From Papio anubis (Eukaryota > Chordata > Mammalia > Primates > Cercopithecidae): a stretch of DNA of 64,000 nt. The notes under the pieces are model-generated. The model worked only from the letters and a program-made list of their open reading frames with translations, searched no databases and was not told the origin of the DNA. This document shows positions 1-9,800 of the stretch, one piece after another (position 1 is the first letter of the stretch; each line of letters begins with the position of its first letter). The stretch is from the NCBI RefSeq assembly GCF_008728515.1, contig NC_044979.1, positions 168,996,037 to 169,060,036 of the forward strand, in the 5' to 3' direction. The translations under genes and the position numbers were made by a program.

Positions 1-255
1 TTTGGGAGGTTGAGGTGAGCAGATCGCTTGAGCTCAGGAGCTCCAGACCAATCTGGGCAACATGGTGAAACCCTGTCTCTACAGAAAATACAATTAGCCA
101 GGCGTGGAGGCATGCGTCTGTAGTCTAAGCTACTCAGGAGGCTGAGGTGAGAGGATCTCCTGAGCCTAGCAGACAGAGGTTGCAGTGAGCCGAGCTCACA
201 CCACTGCACTCCAGCCTGAGTGACAGAGCCAGACCCTGTCTCAAAAAAAAAAAAA
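1..255 (+). mobile_element. Alu, cut by window start
   Basis: Dimeric Alu missing its first ~40 nt because of the window edge; ends in an A tail at 242-254. Confidence 0.92.
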
Positions 256-337
256 GTTAATTTCTAAACTCCCAACTTCCATGGTGGGAGAGAAGTACAT
301 TGATCATACTGAATCATGATTTTGGCACCAGGAGTAG

Positions 338-500
338 AAACGGTTGGAGTACAGACCTGTACTATAGTCCCAGCTACTTGGGAGGCTGAGGCTGGAGGGT
401 CACTTGAGCTCAGCAGTTCCAGGTCGAAGTGTGCAACGATCATGCCTGTGAAAGCCACTGCACTCCAGCCTGGGTAAAATAGTGAGACTCCATCTCGAAA
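338..500 (+). mobile_element. Alu monomer (FLAM/FRAM type)
   Basis: Single arm (gtcccagctacttgggaggc ... cactgcactccagcctggg) whose tail grades into the purine repeat that follows. Confidence 0.8.
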
Positions 501-614
501 GAAAGAAAGAAACGAAAGAAAAGGAAGGAAAGAAAAGAAAGAAAAGGAAGAAAAGAAAGAAAGAAAAAGAAAAGAAAGAAAAGAAAAGAAAGAAAGGAAA
601 GAAAGAAAAGAAAA
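497..614 (+). repeat. Polypurine (GAAA)n tract
   Basis: About 118 nt of G and A broken by a single C. It probably grew from the tail of the Alu monomer next to it. The lysine-rich and phenylalanine-rich open frames here are artefacts of the repeat. Confidence 0.95.
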
Positions 615-621
615 TAAACTG

Positions 622-912
622 CTGGCTGGGTGCAGTGGCTCATACCTGTAATCCCAGCACTTTAGGAGGCTGAGGTAGGCAGATCCTTTGAGCCCAGGAG
701 TTCGAGACCAGCCTGGGTAACATGGTGAAACCCCATCTTTACAAAACATTAACAATTAGCCAGGATGTAGTGGCATGCACCTGTAGTCTGAGCTACTTGG
801 AAGGCTGAGGTGGGAGGATTGCTTGAGCCTGGGAGGCGGAGGGTGACAGAGTCTGAGACCCAGTCTCAAAAAAAAAAAAAAACCCAAAAAACAAAACAAA
901 CAAAAAAAAAAC
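622..912 (+). mobile_element. Alu
   Basis: Dimeric Alu with deletion in the right arm and an (A)n-CAAAA tail. Confidence 0.92.
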
Positions 913-1324
913 AGAAACTGCTGCTGGAAAAGAGCACAATTTACATCCTTTTTGGAGAGCTCTCTGGTTTTATGTCTAGAACTCTGGGGTGGGGAAGAGG
1001 TCAACATGCTCCCCAAATCAAAGACCCCAGCGCTCTCTACACTGGCATAATCCATGAGGGTCTAGGCAGCCTGTCCTGCCATACTTACTCAAACAAATTT
1101 AAAATATCCTATTTGCCGCAGCTAAAAGAATTGAAGAGGCATTTACTGTTATCCAAAACCCTACGTAAAATTACTTAAGCTGTGATAAAAGTGCTACAAA
1201 AAAAACCTCTGGCAGGCTCTAAACTTGGAAGTCTTGTTTTTCTTAGCATGGCATGCCACCTTGTGGCAAAAAGCTAAAAAGTCATCAGATGAGAAAGGAA
1301 ACATCCCTTCAAGTCATAAGAAAT

Positions 1325-1608
1325 GCCAGGCACGGTACCTGTAATTCCCTGCACTTTGGGAGGCTGAGGCTGGCAGATCTCTTGAGGTGGTCAGAAGTTC
1401 GAGACCAGCCTGGCCAACATGGCAAAACCCCATCTCTACTAAAAATACAAAAACAATTAGCTGGGCATGGTGGCACGTGCCTATAATCCCAGTTACTTGG
1501 GAGGCCGAGGCACGAGAATGGCTTGAACCCAGGAGGCTAAGGTTGCAGTGGGCCACTGCACTCCAGCCTGGATGACAGAGTGAGGCTCCGTCTCAAAAAA
1601 AGAAAAAA
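1325..1608 (+). mobile_element. Alu
   Basis: Full dimer lacking part of the 5' head (gccaggcacggtacctgtaa). Confidence 0.92.
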
Positions 1609-1619
1609 ATAGCCTACTT

Positions 1620-1745
1620 GTGTGGATCACTTACTATTTCCAGAACTATGTTAAGCATTTCCTCAGATTAATTCTCATACTTACAGACAGGGAAACAGTC
1701 TTGCAGTCACATAGCTAATAAGTGGCAGTGCCAGAATAAGGGAAT
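1620..1745 (-). mobile_element. MIR-like fragment
   Basis: Read on the minus strand the end resembles the MIR core (tggcactgccacttattagc). Highly diverged. Confidence 0.45.
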
Positions 1746-2014
1746 AAGGGAGAAGTAAACCAACCTAAACTTAAATCCATAGGCCTCCAAGAATCCCAGC
1801 GCCCAAACCAGAATCGTCTAGTAACAACGCAGCTGGAAGAATTCTTCCTACTGTGCCCTCCTCCCACCATTTTTATTCCACATAATCAAGCTGGCCACAG
1901 GCTTTTCCCAAAGTCAGCCATGCCCACACCTAAACATTTTCCTCTCCTTTGTTAATTCCCTGTGTTCTATTCTAAAGCCACCATAGCAGCAGTTTCCCCA
2001 AATTACATTTTTCT

Positions 2015-2304
2015 TTTTTGCTTTTTTTTTTTTTTTGAAACAGAGTCTTGCTCTGTTGCCCACACTGGAGTGCAGTGGTATGATCTCAGCTCACTGCAGC
2101 CTCTGCCTCCTGGGTTCAAGCAATTCTCCTGCCTCAGCCTTCCAAGTAGCTGGGATTACAGGCATGTGCCACCACACTTAGCTAATTTTTTGTATTTTTA
2201 GTAGAGACGGGTTTCACCATGTTGGCCAGGCTGATCTCGAATTCCTGACCTCAAGTAATCTGCCCGCCTCGGCCTCCCAAAGTACTGGGAGTACAGGCCT
2301 GGCC
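2015..2304 (-). mobile_element. Alu
   Basis: Full dimer flanked by the 18-bp duplication ccccaaattacatttttc (1997 and 2304). Confidence 0.93.
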
Positions 2305-2465
2305 CCAAATTACATTTTTCAACATGTTCCAGGAGATAAATTTCCAAGTCTCAATAATAGAAAACACCATATAATTGACACCTTCTTCCTAAAGACATAC
2401 AATGCACACTTCAAAAAAACTCTAAGAAAAGAACTTTACAGAATTTTTACAAAATACAGGTGTTT

Positions 2466-2598
2466 TGGGGCCTAGTGTGGTGGTTTGCACCTCTAGTCCC
2501 AGCTATTCAGAAGGCTGAGGCAGGAGGATCACTTGAGCTCAGGAGTTCAAGGCCAGCCTGGGCAATACAGCCAAGATGGCTCTCTAAAAAAAAAACTA
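2466..2598 (+). mobile_element. Alu left monomer (FLAM type)
   Basis: Single left arm with its own A tail. Confidence 0.85.
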
Positions 2599-2605
2599 AG
2601 CAAGA

Positions 2606-2897
2606 AGGTGGGGTGCAGTGGCTCACTCCTGTAATCCCAGCACTTTGGGAGGCCGAGGCGGGTGGATCACCTGAGGTCAGAAATTTGAGACCAACATGGT
2701 AAAACCACGTGTCTACTAAAAATACAAAAATTAGCTGGGTATAATGGTGCACACCTGTAACCCCAGCTACTTGGGAGGCTGAGGCACAAGAATCACTTGA
2801 ACCCAGGAGACAGAGGCTGCAGTGAGCCGAGATCGTACCACTGCACTCCAGCCTGGGCAACAAGAGCAAAGCTCCCTCTGGAAAAAAAAAAAAAAAT
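2606..2897 (+). mobile_element. Alu
   Basis: Dimeric Alu placed directly after the monomer's tail. Confidence 0.92.
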
Positions 2898-3045
2898 CAA
2901 GAAGTAAAGAAAAAACATGTTTAGACCTAGTTCAGCCCAGGGTTTCCCAAGCTTCTCTGACACACACATCTTTTCTCAGGTACACCTTCAGGGGCACCAG
3001 TGTTCTACAAACAACTTGAGAAAGGTGCAATTAAATCTAAAAAGG

Positions 3046-3192
3046 AGAGCTGAGTGTGGTGGTGCACACCTATAGTCCTACCTACTCAGTAGGCTGAGGG
3101 AAGGACTGCTTGAGCCAAGGAGTTCAAGGCAGTAGTGAGCTATAATCACGCCACAGCGTTCCAGCCTGGGCAGGAGTGAGACACTGTAAAAA
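3046..3192 (+). mobile_element. Alu monomer (FLAM/FRAM type)
   Basis: Diverged single arm without a clear tail. Confidence 0.75.
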
Positions 3193-3409
3193 GGACTCCA
3201 TAAAAAAGAACAATGAAAACAAAGGCTCCTGAGTTAATGTTGTTACTGAAAACCCTTCCACCAGGGAAAAATGTAGACATCATGAGTTCAATGCACACGT
3301 GTCAAACCCTCTGGGGGCTCTTGCTCAAGGGGCCAATTATATGGCTTGATATCATCAATCTTTCAGTCTTCCAATTTCATTATGTTGATGCAAGTCAATG
3401 TCTTGTGTA

Positions 3410-3428
3410 TATACACACATATATATAA
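3410..3428. repeat. (TA)/(CA) microsatellite
   Basis: Short tatatacacacatatatata run. Confidence 0.7.
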
Positions 3429-3649
3429 TGGAAAAATACAGCCTCTGGGTTTTTACTCAGTGGCAACAGCACAAGAAATACAAGGATCTTAGAGCAATAA
3501 AATGGAATACTCTGATAATATTGGTCCACACACAAAGACACTCAGATTCAATGACCACTGAACCTATGTGACAGCTTGAGAACTTTAGTAAGAGAATCAC
3601 ATGCATTTGTAGATGATTACCAAAGATGCTGTCCTTTCTAACTCACAAT

Positions 3650-4050
3650 ATTTCTAAGAGTGGATACTAATATTATCTCTTTTATTATTATTATTAATTT
3701 TTTAGACAGTCTTGCTTTGTTGCCCAGGCTGGAGTGCAGTGGCGCAATCTTGGCTCACTGCAACCTCCGCCTTCCAGGTTCAAGCAATTCTCCCTGCCTC
3801 AGCCTCCCGAGTAGCTGGGATTACAGGCGTGCACCACCATGCCTGCCTAATTTGTTATATTTTTAGCAGAGACTGGGTTTCAGTATGTTGGCCAGGCTGG
3901 TCTCAAACTCCTGATCTCATGATCTGCCTGCCTTGGCCTCCCAAAGTGCTGGGATTACAGTACAGGCGTGAGCCCCAACGCCCAACCACATTATCTCTTT
4001 TTTTAAAATGAGGAAACAGAAAATTAAGTGATTTGCTCACAACTAAAAAA
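3650..4050 (-). mobile_element. MIR-like fragment split by an Alu
   Basis: The right part (aaaatgaggaaacagaaaat, gtgatttgctcacaac) is a minus-strand MIR core. An Alu (3690-3985) sits inside with the flanking repeat attatctctttt on both sides. Confidence 0.5.
3690..3985 (-). mobile_element. Alu
   Basis: Dimeric Alu with (TTA)n at its tail, inserted in a MIR-like element (duplication attatctctttt). Confidence 0.92.
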
Positions 4051-4059
4051 CAAATTCAG

Positions 4060-4636
4060 GGCTGGGCGTGGTGGCTCATGCCTGTCATCCTAGCACTTTG
4101 TGAAGTTGAGGTAGGTGGATGTGTTGAGACCAGGAGTTCACCCAGAACAGTATAGTGAGACCCCTGTCTCTACAAAAAACAACTTTTTGGTTTTTTTTTT
4201 TTTTTTTTGAGATGGAGTCTCACTCTGTCACCCAGGCTGGAGTACAGTGGTGCGATTTTGGCTCGCTGCAAGCTACGCCTCCCGGGTTCACGCCATTCTC
4301 TTGCCTCAGCCCCCCAAGTAGCTGGAACTACAGGCACTCACCACCACGCCCAGCTAATTTTTTTGTATTTTTAGTAGAGACGGGGTTTCACCGTGTTAAT
4401 CAGGATAGTCTCCATCTCCTGGACCTCGTGATCCGCCCACCTTGGCCTCCCAAAACATTTTTTTAATTAATCAGGCGTGATGACACACACCTGTGGTCCC
4501 AGCTACTTGGAAAGCTGAGGTGAGAGGATTGCTTGAGCCCTAGCGTTTGAAGGTGCAGTGAGCTGTGATTGCACCACTGCACTCCAGCCTACGCAACAGA
4601 GATCTTGTCTTTCAAAAAAAAAAAAAAAAAAAAGGA
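4060..4636 (+). mobile_element. Older Alu split by another Alu
   Basis: Left part 4060-4183 and right part 4456-4636 belong to one old plus-strand Alu. Confidence 0.85.
4186..4455 (-). mobile_element. Alu nested in older Alu
   Basis: Minus-strand young-looking Alu lacking its 5' head (it stops at cctcccaaaa). Confidence 0.88.
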
Positions 4637-4870
4637 AAGAAAAATTCATGGCACAGTGAGAAATAGAAAAAAAAAAGCTACCATTTCCAGTCAGTCTTCA
4701 GGGAAACCTTCAATAAACTTCACATGAGCATTTTACAAGTCTATTTCTTATTTTATAAACATAATTGCATATTTGTGTATACTTGAATAATTGAAAACTG
4801 AACAGCAAATCAATGTTTATGGTTCATTTTCTCCAACAAACAACAATATTAAACTGTATGAGAAGTAATA

Positions 4871-4876
4871 TTTATT
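4871..4876 (-). terminator. Candidate TMEM50B poly(A) signal
   Basis: AATAAA on the minus strand, about 2 kb after the stop codon, followed by unique DNA and then an older Alu pair. It is one of several candidates; transcript ends were not available. Confidence 0.3.
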
Positions 4877-5862
4877 GCAACAGGTTATGAGGTGGAAACA
4901 AGTAATTTGTCTTACAATTTGCTAGAAGCATGACAGAGCTTACTAACATTTTGAAGAAAAAACAGCAAAGAAAGATGTCATCAAACAAGATGGTATCTTG
5001 ACAAAGGCACAGTGCTCCACAACTGCTTCATACTCTGTGCACAAGAAAGCCTCTCAGAGAGAGGAGAGGAGTGATGCCAAACGGGCTTGGATTTGAGCTG
5101 TGGACACTACCACTGCTATTATTCATACAACCAAGGCTCTACAACACCCCTCTGGAGAAAAAGTGCAACACAAAATCTGTGTAACAAAGGAAATTAAAAG
5201 TAGCAATAAGGGCCCAGAGGAATACAAACAGTGCAAATACAGTACTGCAAACTCAGTAAAAGGAGTTTTTTTATTGGAGTATGAACTTTCAAGTTGAAGA
5301 TATATTTTGCAGGAACATTCACCCACAGCTTGAGAGCTAGAGTGAAGAGAGACTTGCAGTGGATGAAACGCCTAATTTTTCACTAGGTGATAATTCCCTT
5401 TGGGAAGAAGTGCTTTATCTTTAATTATTCCACTTTTTGTTAAATGGTTCACGCTTTTAAACTGCGATTGTCTCAAACTTACTTGCTATTGAATTGTGTA
5501 ACATCAGAAAACAGCAGGCTGCCAAAAGATAATCCCAGTGGATAATTTAAGCTGCTTTTACGAGAAGCATGGTGCTGAGCTGCCTTACACAGTCTTTTTA
5601 CAGTAACCATAAAAAACTGAGTTTATTTGACCAGGTATTATCCCTTCTCACATAAAGTCATATTAGAGGAGTTCTTTTTAAAAGAAGCTTTCAAACTAGT
5701 CCTTTGGGCATTTAAAAAATCATTATATAAAAGTACACTTCTTCAATACATAAGAACAAACATTTTTCCTTTACAAAAAAAACTCATTTTTAGGCCAAAA
5801 TAAATTACAACTTGCTGAAAACCTTTTATGGCTCAGTGCTCATTCCAGATATATGAAGCTAT

Positions 5863-5878
5863 ATATATATATATATTT
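5863..5878. repeat. (TA)n microsatellite
   Basis: tatatatatatatata run at the tail edge of the next Alu, in the TMEM50B 3' UTR. Confidence 0.7.
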
Positions 5879-6183
5879 TTTATTTTTATTTTTATTTTTA
5901 TTTGAGACAGAGTCTCGCTCTGTGGCCCAGGCTGGAGTGCAGTGGTGCGCTCTCAGCTCACTGCAAACTCCGCCTCCTGGGTTCACGCCATTCTACTGCC
6001 TCAGCCTCCCGAGTAGCTGGGACTACAGGTGCTCGCCACTATGCCCAGCTAATTTTTTGTATTTTTAGTAGAGACGGGGTTTCACTGTGTTAGTCAGGAT
6101 GGTCTTGATCTCCTGACCTGGTGATCCGCCTGCCTCGGCCTCCCAAAGTGCTGGGATTACAGGCGTGAGCCACCACGCCCAGC
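5877..6183 (-). mobile_element. AluY-like
   Basis: Full dimer with (TATTTT)n tail, sense to TMEM50B in its probable 3' UTR. Confidence 0.93.
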
Positions 6184-6231
6184 CAAAGCTGTATTTTTAG
6201 TACCTCTTCAGAAATCAGAGATACTGAGAGT

Positions 6232-6528
6232 GGTTTTTTTTTTTTTTTGAGACGGAGTTTCACTTTGTGCCCCAGGCTAGAGTGCAGTGGCACAAACTCA
6301 GCTCACTGCAACCTCCGTCCCCTGGGTTCAAGCGATTCTCCTGCCTCAGCCTCCTGGGTAGCTGGGATTACAGGCACACACCACCACACCTGGCTAATTT
6401 TTGTATTTTTAGTAGATGGAGTTTCGCCACGTTGGCCAGGCTGGTCTCAAACTCCTGACCTCAAGCAATCCGCCTGCCTCGGCCTCCCAATGTTCTGGGA
6501 TTACAGGCATGAGCCACCGTGCCCAGCC
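6232..6528 (-). mobile_element. Alu
   Basis: Full dimer, same orientation as its neighbour; flanking duplication gagagtggtt. Confidence 0.93.
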
Positions 6529-6851
6529 AGAGAGAGTGGTTACTTCTGAAATGACATGATGATATAACCCTGGCTCAGGGAACAGATCAAGTTCTAAATC
6601 TCAGGAATAAAAAACTGATACTCATTATCCAATTCATATAGTCTTGTATTATATACATATTAGTATTAACAGTCTACGCAATGAAAAATAAAGACGTTTC
6701 ATAAAACTATTTCAAAACTCGGAACATAAAAATGTAAAGAAACAAAACATTTAGTGTACAATCTACTCCATTTGGCAATGTGTACTGAGAGATAAAAAAC
6801 TTATCTACAAACAGAATATAACAAAAGGAAAATGTGACTTAAGAAGTGATC

Positions 6852-6897
6852 TCAGGTCCATAGCTCTTCAGTTCTTCCAAATTTGTAGATCAGAGTG
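6852..6897 (-). CDS. TMEM50B: TMEM50B terminal coding exon
   Basis: The acceptor cctatctttctag precedes 6897. The exon encodes [14 protein letters not shown] and then TGA at 6854-6852. Only 46 nt are coding; the exon continues leftwards as 3' UTR. Confidence 0.95.
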
Positions 6898-9800
6898 CTA
6901 GAAAGATAGGAAAACAAATCATGAGGAAAAAACAGATGGAACAAGCAACACAAAATTCATTTTCTCAATATGCTTTGACAGGTACTTCACTGATTCCTTT
7001 CTATCAATTTAAAAAATTAAATTAGACATCATGGCAGTGTTGGTCTTAATTTGCTTATTTTGTAAAGCAGTCTGTTAACCACGATGGCTGAGCATAACTG
7101 TATTCTTTCTTAAAGCCTGGAAAGTTATTAATAGGCAACTTGTAAGGAAAAGAAACATTTCTCTATGACTCAGAAACAAAAAAAATGAATCAATACATCA
7201 AAAAAAATAAAAGAGAGAGAGAGACCATTCTCATAGTGACAGGCATTAGGGCCATTTTATGTCTCCAGGAGCCTACCATATCTAAACTACAGTAACTGAA
7301 GCACCCTACAACAGACCATACTGTAATTCTTCATTCCTTCAACAAATAATTATTGTGCACTGAAAACTGGTTATGTACCAAGCACCTAAGTGCTGGGATG
7401 AGACTTTGAGTCCAGACAAACTTGCTCCCTAATGGAGCTAAGGGTCTAATAAGGAGACAATCAAATAAATATAAAATTCCAACTATAAAAAAAACGCTAT
7501 AAATGAGAGGTGCAGTGTCCTAAGAGTGAAACATAAGGATCAGACCTAGTTAGAGAGGTCAGGAAAGGTTTTCCTGAGGAGTGGTGACTGAACTGAGATC
7601 CCAAAGAAGAGGGGGAATTATCTCGGCAAAGTGAGAGAGGGGATAAGGAGGTGGGAACAGAGAGATGGGACACTCCAGGGCCACGCATTGAGCTGTGGGC
7701 GTACTAAATGTTTTGGATTTGAAATGTCAGCAACCCATGAAGGGATGTGAAGTAGGAATCTGGATATACGGTTTAGGCCTGGAAAGGGACATCTGTGACT
7801 CACTGGCATATAAGCAATAACTGGAGTCCTAAGTATACATGAGTTCACCCAGAGACAGAAAAATAACAAGGAGTTTCTTAAGGCCAAGAACAGAGCTTTA
7901 AGAGACTTCAAAACGTAGTAGGCATGGAGTGGAGGATCAGCTTGCAAGGGAAACAGAGGAGTGACCAGAGATGTAAATAAAAGAGGCTGTACCCCAGAGC
8001 TTAGAACAGGTCCAGCACAGAGGAAGCACACAGACTGCCTGATAACTTGCCAGCCTCTGGGCAGAGCACATAGTTGACATGGCTGTCAGCTGTGTCCACC
8101 TGAGCATACAAGGTTTCTGTTCATCCAACAGTCATTTAAGTGGATTCATCTACCACCACAAAGCGTTGAATCTGACCTTAAACTTAATCTATAAAGATTG
8201 CCTCAAATGTCTTCATAATAATTTATCATATCACCAGAAGGCTGTCAGTCACATGCCAAAGACATGTGACTGACAGCACGTAAGACAGCAGAAACTGCCA
8301 AACATCTTTCAAAACCAGAATGTCAAGGCCATAAGGAGAAATCCAGGTAGAGCAGGGTGGTCTGAGAGTTGGGGGAGACCACATGGCTACGGTTTGCCAC
8401 ACAGCATACAGACAGCCACACAGAGGGAACGCAGGAGATCTGCAGGGGGTGCTCCTTGAGTCTGTGGCTGAGTGTTGATCAGTCTATACATAAGAGGAAA
8501 CTACCCAAGTGAAGGAAAGAACCACTGGAAAAAACACATCCCAGAGCTACCACAAGGCTGGAAGAGAGTTCACATTCTCACAAGTCGAGTAGAGAAACCT
8601 TGGAATACACGAAGCATCAGACCGTGGAAACACTCAAAGTACTGGCATGACTGCCTTAGTAAGCGGACAAATCAGTCCTGGGCTATAGCTGCTCTGGTCC
8701 TGCCTATAACAAAGCTTAAAAGACATAAAAGGACCAAACTGTTTCTGAGTCACCTAACTGCATCCCAAAACAAAGCTCAAAAACATTTAAAGGACTAACA
8801 AAGATCCAGTCCCAACAAATTGTATGCAAAGCACCAAATAAGGGAAAATAGGTCCAAAATGAAGAGCAAACAGAAGCAGAAGAAAATCAATAGAAGCAGA
8901 TGCAGAAATGACACAGACAATTGGACAAGGACCCTGAGATAGCTATAAATATACTCTGTGTGTTCAAGAAGGTGGAAGAGGGCATGAGCATGTTAAAGAA
9001 AGACATCAGAAATATTTCTAAAGACCCAATCAAGCTTCTAGAGACAGAAAATACAACGTCTGAGATTAAAAAATCATTGGATGGCATAGATTAGACACTG
9101 CAGAAGTAGAGAGTAATTTTTTTTTTTTTTTTTTTGGAGACGGAGTCTTGCTCTGTCGCCCAGGCTGGAGTGCTGTGGCCGGATCTCGGCTCACTGCAAG
9201 CTCCACCTCCCGGGTTTATGCCATTCTCCTGCCTCAGCCTCCCGAGTAGCTGGGACTACAGGCGCCTGCCACTTCGCCCGGCTAGTTTTTTGTATTTTTT
9301 AGTAGAGACGGGGTTTCACCATGTTAGCCAGGTTGGCCTCGATCTCCTGACCTTGTGATCCGCCCGTCTCGGCCTCCCAAAGTGCTGGGATTACAGGCTT
9401 GAGCCACCGCGCCCGGCAATTTTTTTTTTTTTTGAGATGAAGTCTCATTCTCGTTCTGTTGCTCAGCAATGGTGCGATCTTAGCTCACTGCAACCTCAGC
9501 CTCCTGGGTTCAAGTGATTCTCCGGCCTCAGCCTTCCGAGTAGCTATTACAAGCATGCACCACCATGCCCAGCTAATGTCTGTATTTTTAGTAGAGATGA
9601 GGTTTCACCATGTTGGCCAGGCTGGTCTCAAACTCCTGACCTCAAGTGATCCACCCGTCTTGGCCTCCCAAAGTGCTGGGATTACAGGCGTGAGCCACCA
9701 TGCCCAGCAGAGATTAATTTTAAAATGTAACAATAGAAACTATCCAAACTGAAACACAAAGAGGAAAAAAAAATCTGACCATTAGCGAGCTGTGAGACAA

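Larger units (their letters stand above)
4850..6851 (-). other. TMEM50B: Probable TMEM50B 3' UTR
   Basis: Sequence downstream of the TMEM50B stop contains two Alus in gene-sense orientation (5877-6183, 6232-6528) and otherwise unique AT-rich DNA without a credible ORF. The 3' end is inferred from a polyadenylation signal at 4871-4876; other AATAAA copies (for example 5270-5275) could make shorter ends, and longer transcripts cannot be excluded. Confidence 0.5.

Noticed and set aside
264..755. Open frames over the Alu and polypurine tract, including a lysine-rich frame at 482-673
   Set aside because: They consist of antisense Alu peptide (for example PGWSAV, SWDYR) and translated (GAAA)n; no start context, splicing or family.
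5902..6549. Many frames of the type [21 protein letters not shown] across the window
   Set aside because: This is the standard translation of antisense Alu, seen at nearly every Alu here; not genes.
7497..8128. Overlapping minus-strand open frames
   Set aside because: They lie in an L2-like repeat and unique intronic DNA of TMEM50B, have no recognisable domain and no splice support.
8472..8798. 108-codon plus-strand open frame
   Set aside because: It falls in the left part of the L1/HAL1-type relic; residual repeat sequence, not a host gene.
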